A program made the position numbers and the translations under genes. 46,991 nucleotides of DNA from Henriciella sp. (lineage in GTDB: Bacteria; Pseudomonadota; Alphaproteobacteria; Caulobacterales; Hyphomonadaceae). Shown piece after piece: positions 1 through 8,141 of the stretch. The DNA lies in the NCBI GenBank assembly GCA_013214545.1, contig JABSQB010000001.1, forward strand, positions 50,170-97,160, given 5' to 3'. Each line of letters opens with the position of its first letter. Positions within the stretch are counted from its first letter, which is position 1. The notes beneath the pieces were generated by a model. That model searched no databases. It saw nothing but the letters and a program-made list of their open reading frames with translations, and was not told the origin of the DNA.

Positions 1-1
1 T

Positions 2-439
2 GCGTCGCTGATCATCGCATCCCACACTCTATTTTCGGTGATCAAGTGGGTTGGCGTGGCCTATCTGATTTATCTCGGTGCCTCAGCTCTGTTCAGCAAA
101 AGCGGCGGACTGAACGTCCAATCCGGACGACGGACGCGGCGCTCGGTATTGTTTGCGACCGGGTTCACCGTAGAGTTCGCCAATCCCAAAGCGCTGCTCT
201 ATTTCGCGGCCATCCTGCCGCAATTCATCGATCCAACCCGGGATATCCTGCCTCAGATCCTGATCATGGGGCTGGTCACGCTGATGATCGATTTGATTGT
301 TTATGCCGTCTATGCCCGGCTCGGTCATGCGCTTGCGACCAGCGGCGCCAAGCCGTGGATCGTCAAGAGCGTGAACCGGGTGGCCGGATCGGCGCTCCTG
401 TTCGCAGCATTCAAGATGGCCCGCGTCGGTCCGGCCTAG
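2..439 (+). CDS. LysE-family amino-acid/metabolite exporter, 5' truncated by window edge
   Basis: The frame is open from base 2, so the true start lies outside the window and 145 C-terminal residues are visible. The part seen matches the second half of LysE/RhtB-type inner-membrane exporters: a hydrophobic segment with YLIYLG, the family-typical FANPKALLYFAAILPQF stretch, and two further hydrophobic helices before a short basic end. These proteins export amino acids or related small molecules by proton antiport; the substrate cannot be told from sequence. The stop overlaps the stop of the convergent LOG-family gene by 4 bases. The internal GTG at 38 is not a credible start because homologues extend well upstream. 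Confidence 0.85.
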   Translation, partial: ASLIIASHTLFSVIKWVGVAYLIYLGASALFSKSGGLNVQSGRRTRRSVLFATGFTVEFANPKALLYFAAILPQFIDPTRDILPQILIMGLVTLMIDLIVYAVYARLGHALATSGAKPWIVKSVNRVAGSALLFAAFKMARVGPA

Positions 440-999
440 TCGCCGAGCTTTACGATCCGGTCGCACAGCGCCTGGATCGAGGCTTCCGGCGTTTGTTCGT
501 GGACCAGCGCTGCGCGGAACTCATCCGGCGTGAACTTGCCGTCAATAATGTGATCCATCAGTTCAAAGAACGGCGCCCAAAAGCCGTCTTCGTCGAGGAA
601 GGCCATCGGCTTGGCGTGCAGGCCAAGGCGCGCCCAGCTCAGCATCTCCACGGCTTCTTCCAGGGTGCCGATGCCGCCCGGCAGAACGATAAAGGCGTCG
701 CTCTCATCGAACATGCGCTGTTTGCGCGTATGCATGTCGTCGACAATCTCGTGCGGGACGTCTTCGAAGATCCGTTCCTTTTGCAATAGGAAGCGCGGCA
801 TGATGCCGAGGACTTCGCCGCCATCTGAATGCACAGCGCGGGCGCAAGCGCCCATCAGACCGACGCCGCCGCCGCCATAGACCAGGCGGATATTCTTTTG
901 CGCCAGCGTCCGACCGAGATCCTGGGCCAGGCGCAAATAGTCTGACTTCACATCATTCGAGGAGCCGCAATACACACAAACAGACTTTAATCCGGTCAT
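436..999 (-). CDS. LOG family (TIGR00730) Rossmann-fold protein, probable nucleoside 5'-monophosphate phosphoribohydrolase
   Basis: A 187-residue protein of usual family length. It opens with VCVYCGSS, has the glycine-rich YGGGGVGLMG loop at about residues 41-50, an RK pair near 92-93, and the diagnostic PGGIGTLEE motif at 107-115. LOG proteins hydrolyse nucleoside monophosphates (in plants, cytokinin ribotides) to base plus ribose 5-phosphate; many bacterial members act on AMP. A purine-salvage or cytokinin-like role is family knowledge, not shown here. The ATG is preceded by AAAGGCGAG. It is divergent from the TonB receptor gene and convergent with the LysE-type gene. Confidence 0.9.
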   Translation of the reverse strand: MTGLKSVCVYCGSSNDVKSDYLRLAQDLGRTLAQKNIRLVYGGGGVGLMGACARAVHSDGGEVLGIMPRFLLQKERIFEDVPHEIVDDMHTRKQRMFDESDAFIVLPGGIGTLEEAVEMLSWARLGLHAKPMAFLDEDGFWAPFFELMDHIIDGKFTPDEFRAALVHEQTPEASIQALCDRIVKLGD

Positions 1000-1156
1000 T
1001 CATCTCGCCTTTGATTCAAACCGGTCGAGGCTTAGAGGAGTTTCGCAGCGAAAACCAGAACAAAGCTGTCTTGGCGTCTCCATTTAGTGACAATTTCGCG
1101 CGTGGATTGAACCGCGTGTGACATTCCTGCGACTGATTTGCATTTTCGTGCTTATT

Positions 1157-1175
1157 GCGATTGATTTTCATTTAC
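1157..1175 (+). promoter_or_regulatory. possible Fur box upstream of the siderophore receptor
   Basis: The 19 bases GCGATTGATTTTCATTTAC match the classical Fur consensus GATAATGATAATCATTATC at 12 of 19 positions, including the central GAT..TCATT core. The site ends 46 bases before the receptor ATG, where an iron-responsive operator would be expected. The rest of the 222-base divergent spacer (1000-1221) shows no other clear element. Alphaproteobacteria may use Fur, Irr or RirA for iron control, so the regulator is an inference from gene content. Confidence 0.35.
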
Positions 1176-1221
1176 GCTCACTCTAAGCGGGCCCATCGAA
1201 TAATTTTAGGTAGTACCCATC

Positions 1222-3390
1222 ATGACCCGTTTCGCCTCTCAGTTGCTTGCCACAGCCGCTCTTTCTGCCGTGCTCTCTGCACCTCTTGCATGGGCGGATG
1301 CGCCAGAAGATGCCGCTTATGACGATGTGTCTGTTCAAGACCCAATCGTTGTCGTCGGACAGTATCTGTACACCGACCAGGTCAATGCTCTGAAGGCGCC
1401 GACACCGATCATCGACGTGCCGCAAAGCCTGTCCATCATCACCGCGGACCAAATCCTTCAGCAGGGCTTTGACAGCATTACGGACATTATCAGCTACACG
1501 CCGGGCGTGAATTCATCGCAGGGTGAAGGCCACCGTGATGCTGTCGTGTTCCGGGGCGTACGCTCCACCGCTGACTTCTTCATCGATGGCGTGCGTGACG
1601 ACGTTCAGTATTACCGTCCGCTCTACAACCTCGAGCAGGTTGAAATTCTGCGCGGTGCCAACGCACTTCTGTTCGGCCGGGGCGGCACAGGCGGTCTGAT
1701 CAATCGCGTGACTAAGAAAGCAGAACTTGGTGAGCAGTTCACTGGCTACCAGGCTTCAATCGACAGCTTTGGCGCTTTTGGTGCGCAGGTGGACAGCAAC
1801 TTTGCCGTCAGCGACACCGCAGCGATCCGCATCAATGCGATGTATAAAAGCCTCGAGAACCACCGCGATTTCTACGACGGTGATCGATTCGGCATCAACC
1901 CAACGGCCAAGATCGCGCTGACGCCCGACACGACCCTGGATCTGTCATATGAATATATCGATCACGAGCGTTTCATTGATCGCGGCATTCCAACCGGCGC
2001 GAATGGCGAGCCGGTAGAAGCCTTTGAAGACATTGTGTTCGGCGACGCAGATCTTAACACGACCGAGCTCGAAGCGCACATCCTGCGCGGTGTGCTGCAG
2101 CACCAGTTCAGCGATACTCTCAAGGGCCGCGTTTCCGCGTCTTATAGCGACTATGACAAGCTGTATCAGAACTTCTACGCCTCCTCTTTCGATCAGGCTG
2201 CAGATGCAACGCGAGTTGGAATCGACGGTTATCTCGATACCACGCAGCGCCAGAGCTTTACTCTGACCGGTGACCTGATCGGTGAGTTTCAGACCGGCGC
2301 GATTGGTCACACATTTGTGGCCGGAGCTGAGTACATTGATACGTCGAACGACAATGACCGCTTCAATGCCTTCTGGTCCGGATCGTCTGACGATGTTGAA
2401 TTCTTCCTGATCGAGCGCCCGCTCAACTTCCGGGGCGGCGCAGGCGTCAATTTTGACGGCGTCACGACGACCAATGATTTCACCGCAGACCTCAATGACC
2501 GCTCAGAAGCCGAAGTCGAAGTCTTCTCGGTCTATGTGAATGACCAGATCGAAGTGAACCAGTATCTCGACATTGTCCTTGGCCTGCGTTTTGACAGCTT
2601 CGACTTCGCCGTCGATGTGGTCGATCCAGTCCTGTTTGATACCGGGACCGTGTCGATTGACTCTCGCTCAAGCAAAGACGAACGCGTTTCGCCGCGGGCC
2701 GGCCTGATCTACAAGCCGCAAGAAAACGTTTCGATCTATGCCAGCTATAGCGAGAGCTTCCTGCCACGCTCTGGCGAACAGTTCGCCACGATTAGCGGCG
2801 GCGATCCGTTTGATCCGGACATTTTCGAAACTGCGGAAATCGGCCTGAAATGGGATTTTGTGCCGGGCATGAGCCTGACCGCCGCCTATTTCCAAAACGA
2901 ACAGATCCGCGCTGATCGCGATGATACGACCGGCGAGAACTTCGAAGTGCGCGGGCTGGAGATTGAAGGTTTCGAAGTACAGCTGCAGGGCAATGTCACT
3001 GAGCAGCTCTTCGTCACTGCCGGCTATAGCTATCTCGATGGCGAAACCGATGGTGGAGCAGAGATCCCGCGCGAGCTGCCTGAGAACACGTTCTCAATCT
3101 GGGGTGCCTATCAGGTCACCGAAAAAATCGGATTTGGTCTCGGCGCGACGTATCAGGATGAGTCCTTCATCACCGATTTCGACATTGGCAGCACGGGTCC
3201 ACACCCGACCCTGCCAGCTTATACCCGCGTGGATGCAGCTGCTTATTACAATATCTCTGATACGATGCGCATTCAGCTGAACATCGAGAACCTGACGGAC
3301 GAGCTCTATTTCCCGACCTCGCACAGCACCCATCAGGCCACGGTTGGAGCGCCCCTGAATGCGAAGATCACCTTGAGTGGTCGCTTCTAA
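1222..3390 (+). CDS. TonB-dependent siderophore receptor (catecholate Fiu-like class)
   Basis: A 722-residue outer-membrane receptor. Residues 1-26 form a signal peptide ending near AWADA. A TonB-box-like stretch (PIVVVG) follows at about 41-46. The plug domain spans roughly 55-165, with DVPQSLSIIT, FRGVRS, DGVRDD and the conserved VEILRGANALLFGRGGTGG segment. A 22-strand barrel fills the rest and ends with the terminal aromatic Phe typical of BAM substrates. The DVPQS plug signature is shared by siderophore receptors such as FpvA, FhuE and Fiu; the actual ligand is unknown. Translation starts at ATG with AGG about 11 bases upstream. A terminator follows, so it is likely transcribed alone. 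Confidence 0.93.
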   Translation: MTRFASQLLATAALSAVLSAPLAWADAPEDAAYDDVSVQDPIVVVGQYLYTDQVNALKAPTPIIDVPQSLSIITADQILQQGFDSITDIISYTPGVNSSQGEGHRDAVVFRGVRSTADFFIDGVRDDVQYYRPLYNLEQVEILRGANALLFGRGGTGGLINRVTKKAELGEQFTGYQASIDSFGAFGAQVDSNFAVSDTAAIRINAMYKSLENHRDFYDGDRFGINPTAKIALTPDTTLDLSYEYIDHERFIDRGIPTGANGEPVEAFEDIVFGDADLNTTELEAHILRGVLQHQFSDTLKGRVSASYSDYDKLYQNFYASSFDQAADATRVGIDGYLDTTQRQSFTLTGDLIGEFQTGAIGHTFVAGAEYIDTSNDNDRFNAFWSGSSDDVEFFLIERPLNFRGGAGVNFDGVTTTNDFTADLNDRSEAEVEVFSVYVNDQIEVNQYLDIVLGLRFDSFDFAVDVVDPVLFDTGTVSIDSRSSKDERVSPRAGLIYKPQENVSIYASYSESFLPRSGEQFATISGGDPFDPDIFETAEIGLKWDFVPGMSLTAAYFQNEQIRADRDDTTGENFEVRGLEIEGFEVQLQGNVTEQLFVTAGYSYLDGETDGGAEIPRELPENTFSIWGAYQVTEKIGFGLGATYQDESFITDFDIGSTGPHPTLPAYTRVDAAAYYNISDTMRIQLNIENLTDELYFPTSHSTHQATVGAPLNAKITLSGRF

Positions 3391-3403
3391 ACGATACGAG
3401 CCA

Positions 3404-3440
3404 AAGGAAGCCGCTGACCTCGAATTGGCGGCTTCTTTCA
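3404..3440 (+). terminator. Rho-independent terminator after the siderophore receptor
   Basis: The inverted repeat GAAGCCGC (3407-3414) / GCGGCTTC (3428-3435) encloses a 13-base loop and is followed by a short T run. It lies 17 bases after the receptor stop codon and before the Atm1-like gene, so the two iron-linked genes are probably separate transcripts. Confidence 0.65.
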
Positions 3441-3486
3441 CAAATACCCCTATGCAGACCTCACAGCTCGCCCCATATGGCGGGCT

Positions 3487-5328
3487 ATGACTGACCAAGC
3501 TCAGACGACCGATCAGGATAAGATCGAAAGCGCCGATGGTGGCATTGGCATTTCCATTGCCCGCATTTTGAAACTACTGGCGCGGCCAGAACTCAGGAAA
3601 TGGCGCCCGGTTATGGTGCTGTCGATCCTGTTGACGCTGGGCGCAGCTGTTCTGGAAGTAGTCGCCCCGATCCTGGTCGGCATTGGCGTCAACAAGCTCG
3701 TCGCCAATGATCAGGGGATCGTTGCGGGATTTAGCGCCGCCGCGATGTGGATCGGCCTGGCGCTCAGTGTCCAGTTCACCGCCCGCGCCATGCCTCAACT
3801 CAGAGACTGGCTGTTCTCGCCGGTCAGCCAGGACGCGCAGCGCATCGCCTGCGTCGACGCGTTTGGACATGCGCAAAGCCTGTCGCTCGGCTTTCACCAG
3901 ACCCGGCGCACCGGCGCGCTGAACCGGGTAATTGAGCGCGGGGCGAGCGCCATTGATTATCTGATCCGCTTCCTCGCCTTCAATATCGGCCCGACTTTCG
4001 TCCGCCTGATCCTTGCAGCGATTGCGTTGGCGGTGGCTTATGATCCTTGGCTTGGCCTGATTGCGATTGTCACCGTTCTGATTTACGCGATCGCCACAGT
4101 CATGATCACCGAATGGCGGGTGCGCCAGCGTCGGCGCATGAACGTTGCCGATACGCGGTTTCGCGGCATCGCCGTCGACATTCTGACCAATTTCGAAACC
4201 GTCAAATCCTTTGCCGCCGAACGCCGGGAGACCGGGCGGTTCAACAATGCCATGGCCAATTACAATCAGCATTATGTTGAGACCGTGCGCAGCATGTACA
4301 TTCTCAACGCGACGCAGGCCTTCGTCATGATGTCTGGCATGGCGGCCGCACTGATCCTGTCCGCCTGGAATGTCTCGGACGGGAAAATGGAGATTGGCGG
4401 CATCATCGCGGTGCAGATGCTGTTCGTATCGCTGTATGCCCCGCTCAACATTCTCGGCTGGGCCTGGCGCGAGATCAAACAGGGCGCGGTCGATCTCGAG
4501 AAGCTTTACGGCCTGCTCGAAATGAAGCCGGAGGTTGCCGACAAGGAGGGGGCTGAAACCCTGACCAGCGTTAAAGGCGACGTTGTGTTTGACAAGGTCA
4601 GCTTCACTCATGATGCCCGCGCGGTCGGCGTGAAGGATGTCAGCTTTGACCTCTCGTCCGGCAAGAAGATTGCGTTTGTCGGAACCTCCGGCGCGGGTAA
4701 GTCGACGCTTCTGAAGCTACTGTTCCGCTTCTATGATGTCCTGGGCGGGCGAGTATTGATTGATGGCAAGGACGTGCGGGATGTGACCCAAGAAAGCCTG
4801 CGCCAATCGCTCGGCCTGGTGCCGCAGGATGTGGTCCTGTTCAACGAGACGATCAAATCCAATATCAGCTACGCCAAACCCGATGCCAGCATGGATGAGC
4901 TGCGCGATGCCGCGCGGCGGGCGCAATTGCTCGACTTTATCGAAGATCTGCCAGAGGGTTGGGACACGCGGGTCGGCGAACGCGGCCTGAAGCTCTCCGG
5001 CGGTGAAAAGCAACGCGTTGGTATCGCCCGCGTCATTCTCGCAGACCCGGCCATTCTGGTCCTCGATGAAGCCACCTCCGCGCTCGACAGCGCCACGGAG
5101 GCCGCGGTTCAGGATGCGCTGGACGAAGCCTCAAAAGGCCGCACGACACTGATGGTCGCGCACCGCCTGTCGACGGTACAGAACGCCGACGAGATTGTCG
5201 TCCTCAAGGCGGGGCAGGTGATTGAACGCGGAACGCATGAGGCGCTCTTGGCAGCTGAGGGCGAATATGCCGATATGTGGGCGCGACAAGCCAAGCGGGA
5301 CGCCCTCACCGTCGCAGCTGCTGAATAG
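3487..5328 (+). CDS. Atm1/HMT1-type ABC exporter (fused permease-ATPase)
   Basis: A 613-residue half-transporter. A six-helix membrane domain covers about 40-330 and a nucleotide-binding domain 365-600. The latter has Walker A GTSGAGKST (399-407), Q-loop VPQDVVLFN, signature LSGGE (503-507), Walker B ILVLDE (523-528) and H-loop VAHRLS. Arg211, Arg215, Asn274, Gln277, Gly324 and Arg328 occupy positions equivalent to residues reported to contact glutathione derivatives in bacterial Atm1, which separates it from MsbA-type lipid exporters. Atm1 proteins export glutathione-linked metal or sulfur species and confer metal tolerance. The next gene starts 13 bases after the stop, so the two probably form an operon. 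Confidence 0.9.
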   Translation: MTDQAQTTDQDKIESADGGIGISIARILKLLARPELRKWRPVMVLSILLTLGAAVLEVVAPILVGIGVNKLVANDQGIVAGFSAAAMWIGLALSVQFTARAMPQLRDWLFSPVSQDAQRIACVDAFGHAQSLSLGFHQTRRTGALNRVIERGASAIDYLIRFLAFNIGPTFVRLILAAIALAVAYDPWLGLIAIVTVLIYAIATVMITEWRVRQRRRMNVADTRFRGIAVDILTNFETVKSFAAERRETGRFNNAMANYNQHYVETVRSMYILNATQAFVMMSGMAAALILSAWNVSDGKMEIGGIIAVQMLFVSLYAPLNILGWAWREIKQGAVDLEKLYGLLEMKPEVADKEGAETLTSVKGDVVFDKVSFTHDARAVGVKDVSFDLSSGKKIAFVGTSGAGKSTLLKLLFRFYDVLGGRVLIDGKDVRDVTQESLRQSLGLVPQDVVLFNETIKSNISYAKPDASMDELRDAARRAQLLDFIEDLPEGWDTRVGERGLKLSGGEKQRVGIARVILADPAILVLDEATSALDSATEAAVQDALDEASKGRTTLMVAHRLSTVQNADEIVVLKAGQVIERGTHEALLAAEGEYADMWARQAKRDALTVAAAE

Positions 5329-5341
5329 GAGGCCCAGGCCG

Positions 5342-6268
5342 ATGTCAGACGAAGATTTCAGCCGTAAGAGTATTCCCTGGCTCCGGGCCGGGTTTGACCT
5401 GGAAGGATATGTCGGCGCGCTGGCAGCCTGGCTGGTCGGCATCCTGCTCGGAATTGTCTGGAGCCCGCTCTTCTGGATCGGTTTTCTCGCTGCGATCGTC
5501 ATTCTGTTTGCGACCCGCACGGCCGAACGCACACCGCCGGAAGCGGAAAACCTGATCACCGCGCCAACCGATGGCCTGGTCGTATCGGTGGGCGGCGCCA
5601 CACCGCCGGATGAGCTGCGCCTGGAAGGGGCGGGCTGGACGCGGGTCCGGATTTCCGTCGGTCCAACCAAGACCAATGGCATCCATGCGCCGATGGATGG
5701 TGCGATCGATCATGTCATTCTGGAAACCGGCGACCCGGCCGCCTTCGCAGCAATGAAGCCGGATCGCCCTGGGTTGACGGTGGCTTTTGTGTCTCTCGAA
5801 AGCGGGTCGCGCTCCGTCGGGATGCGCCTCGCAACCGGCGGTCTGGGCCCGCGGCTTGAGATCGCCAATGAAGCGGGCGATGCGGTGCGTCTGGGCCGCA
5901 ATATCGGAACGCTGCGCCTCGGCGGCTGGTGCGATCTTTATGTCCCGGCAAGCGTTGAGGTGTTGCCGCAACCGGGGCAGACACTGATTTGCTCAGAGAC
6001 CGTGATCGGACGCTTCGGCAGTGCCGCGGCGGACCTGTTCGAGTCCGAGGAAACCGAGGAAGCCCCCACACCCGCACCTGAACCCGAAGAAGCAGCACCG
6101 GAACCTGAACCGATTGAAGCGGAACTCGTCATCGATGAAGAGGATGAGCTGACGCTCGAAGAACTCGCCGGCGAAGACGCGGCCTCTGATAAAGACGAGG
6201 ATGAAGACGTCTCGGAAATGTTTGCGCGTCTGCGCAAGGAAGCCAAGAAAATCCAGGACGACGAATAA
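5342..6268 (+). CDS. phosphatidylserine decarboxylase-like membrane protein, probably inactive, with acidic tail
   Basis: A 308-residue protein. The start is set by AGGAGG at 5327-5332, overlapping the stop of the exporter gene. Residues about 25-57 are two hydrophobic helices. Residues 72-222 align with short-form phosphatidylserine decarboxylase: APTDG for PADG, PPDEL, RISV, APMDG, and near the end RLGGWCDLYVP for the usual RFGSRVDVYLP. The serine that self-cleaves to the pyruvoyl group is Gly195 here, and the conserved histidine of the CHVNRAP motif is Asn112; only the Asp (77) of the triad remains. Decarboxylation should be impossible. Residues 232-292 are an acidic Glu/Pro/Ala-rich tail followed by a short basic helix. 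It may bind lipid or protein partners. The family assignment is reliable; the function is unknown. Confidence 0.75.
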   Translation: MSDEDFSRKSIPWLRAGFDLEGYVGALAAWLVGILLGIVWSPLFWIGFLAAIVILFATRTAERTPPEAENLITAPTDGLVVSVGGATPPDELRLEGAGWTRVRISVGPTKTNGIHAPMDGAIDHVILETGDPAAFAAMKPDRPGLTVAFVSLESGSRSVGMRLATGGLGPRLEIANEAGDAVRLGRNIGTLRLGGWCDLYVPASVEVLPQPGQTLICSETVIGRFGSAAADLFESEETEEAPTPAPEPEEAAPEPEPIEAELVIDEEDELTLEELAGEDAASDKDEDEDVSEMFARLRKEAKKIQDDE

Positions 6269-6525
6269 AACCGTCACTGCGCCTTGTTCATTGACCTTTA
6301 AGCAATCCAGTTGCATGTGGCGCGCGTCGCAGCGCGTTTGTCCGCGCATGAGACCGGCAGCGTGAATCGCAGCTTGGCCCTTTGCCAGCTTGAGCCCGTC
6401 TCTTCAGACCAAGATTTACACAAACGCCCTCTTTCACGCAGGCCGTTCCCGATCACGCCCCGATATGGGGATTGAGCGCGTGGAGCCATTATGCTGGCCG
6501 GCGCTCGCACACAGAAAGATTTCTT

Positions 6526-7854
6526 GTGACCACATTTACTGAAATGGATCTGCACAAGCAGGTCCTGAAAGCTGTCACAGCCGAAGGATATGACACGCCA
6601 ACGCCGATCCAGGCGCAGGCCATCCCACACTTGCTGGAGGGCCGCGATATGCTGGGCATTGCCCAAACCGGTACTGGCAAGACCGCAGCCTTCGCGCTGC
6701 CAACCCTGGATTTCCTGCTCGACGAGCCGGAAAACCGCAAACCGAAACATACGCGGGTGCTGGTGCTGGCCCCGACCCGGGAACTCGCCAGCCAGATCGC
6801 GGAGAGCTTCCGTACCTATTCCAAATATATGGATTGCGTCACGCATACCGTGTTTGGCGGGGTCAAGATCAATCGCCAGATCCGCGACTTGCAAAAGGGC
6901 TGTCACGTCCTCGTTGCAACGCCGGGACGCCTGCTTGATCTGATGAATCAGGACGCGGTGCGCTTGCGCGACGTAGACGTGCTGATCCTCGATGAAGCTG
7001 ACCAGATGCTGGATATGGGCTTCATCCATGACTTGCGGAAAATCATCGCTGAAGTGCCAGACGATCGCCAGACACTGCTCTTCTCGGCGACAATGCCGAA
7101 ACTGATCGAAGACCTGGCGGGCAAGTATCTCGACGATCCGGTCCGGGTCTCTGTGGCGCCTGAAAGCACAACGGCCGAACGCGTCACCCAGGGTGTTCTG
7201 CACGTTTCGAACAATCACAAGCTGCCCGTGCTCGGCAAATTGCTGGAAGATCCAAGCATTGACCGCGCGCTCGTCTTCACCCGCACCAAGCATGGCGCCG
7301 ACAAGGTTGTGCGCAAACTGATGGCGAAGGGACACAAGGCGCTCGCCATTCATGGCAACAAAACGCAATCCCAGCGTCTGAAGGCGTTGGCGGCGTTCAA
7401 GAATGGCGACTGCCGCATCCTGATCGCAACCGATATTGCGGCGCGCGGCATCGACATTGACGGCATCAGTCATGTCATCAATTTCGAGATGCCGAACGTG
7501 GCTGAGCAATATGTCCACCGCATTGGTCGTACCGCCCGCGCCGGTAAGGACGGCATTTCCATCTCGCTGGTGGCGGAAGATGAGCTTTACTATCTGCGCG
7601 AGGTCGAGAAGATCACGCGAATTGAAGTCGAAGTCCTGCCAACTCCGGAAGGCTGCGAGGACTTCATTCTGCCAACGCCTGATCCATCGGTACGCGTCCG
7701 CAAGCCGAAAGGTCCGTCGCGGCGATCCGGCAAGCCGCCGCAACGCGGGTCACGTCGCAATCGCCCGGAAGGCGTATCGAAGTCTAAGATGCGATCCCGG
7801 AAACGCCCGGGCAAGAATCAACGCAAGCGCGATCGGGAGAAGGCGAACGCCTAG
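6526..7854 (+). CDS. DEAD-box RNA helicase, RhlE-like
   Basis: A 442-residue helicase. Motif I is AQTGTGKT (46-53), motif II DEAD (156-159), motif III SAT, and motif VI HRIGRTARAG. The Q-motif region PTPIQAQAIP is present near the N-terminus. After about residue 370 comes a basic, low-complexity tail rich in Arg/Lys/Ser, as in RhlE-type helicases that act in ribosome assembly, RNA decay and cold adaptation. I chose GTG at 6526 (giving MTTFTEMD) because homologues begin this way; ATG at 6544 is an alternative. A 257-base spacer precedes it with no gene that I can support. Its stop overlaps the stop of the convergent DUF2842 gene. Confidence 0.92.
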   Translation: MTTFTEMDLHKQVLKAVTAEGYDTPTPIQAQAIPHLLEGRDMLGIAQTGTGKTAAFALPTLDFLLDEPENRKPKHTRVLVLAPTRELASQIAESFRTYSKYMDCVTHTVFGGVKINRQIRDLQKGCHVLVATPGRLLDLMNQDAVRLRDVDVLILDEADQMLDMGFIHDLRKIIAEVPDDRQTLLFSATMPKLIEDLAGKYLDDPVRVSVAPESTTAERVTQGVLHVSNNHKLPVLGKLLEDPSIDRALVFTRTKHGADKVVRKLMAKGHKALAIHGNKTQSQRLKALAAFKNGDCRILIATDIAARGIDIDGISHVINFEMPNVAEQYVHRIGRTARAGKDGISISLVAEDELYYLREVEKITRIEVEVLPTPEGCEDFILPTPDPSVRVRKPKGPSRRSGKPPQRGSRRNRPEGVSKSKMRSRKRPGKNQRKRDREKANA

Positions 7855-8066
7855 TCGTTCGGTTCTTCCGGCCCCGAATTCATCCAGGTGAAAACCGGTT
7901 TGAGGGGCACCGCCCAGCCAATTCCGGCGACCACAAAAAAGATGAGGGTCATCCATTTTGGTGCGGTGGCGAGCTGCGTTCCCAGCGTTGAAGCGCCCCA
8001 AATCCAGAAAACGAGGAACGCCAGGATAATGACGCTGGCAATCAGTCTGCGCTTTGATCTTGGCAT
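7851..8066 (-). CDS. DUF2842 small membrane protein
   Basis: A 71-residue protein with a basic N-terminus (MPRSKRR) and two predicted membrane helices (about 9-30 and 38-56), then a short acidic end. The WAVPLKPVFTWM segment after helix 2 matches the alphaproteobacterial DUF2842 family, whose function is unknown. The gene sits between rhlE and ctaA on the opposite strand, divergent from ctaA by 75 bases and overlapping the helicase stop by 4 bases. Confidence 0.8.
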   Translation of the reverse strand: MPRSKRRLIASVIILAFLVFWIWGASTLGTQLATAPKWMTLIFFVVAGIGWAVPLKPVFTWMNSGPEEPND

Positions 8067-8141
8067 TAACTGCTTTTTCCTTGTTCCTGCGACCGTGTGG
8101 CCGGTTGCTGTTCAGGGCTAGAGCTTCAAATAGAGCGCATA

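Noticed and set aside
6269-6525. Possible structured leader or tRNA remnant before the helicase
   Set aside because: Several GC-rich self-complementary bits occur but no cloverleaf, T-loop or known leader pattern could be drawn.
6298-7743. 481-codon open frame antisense to the helicase gene
   Set aside because: Mirrors the helicase codon pattern, is rich in His/Arg/Gln, has no ribosome site and resembles no family; a typical GC-rich shadow.
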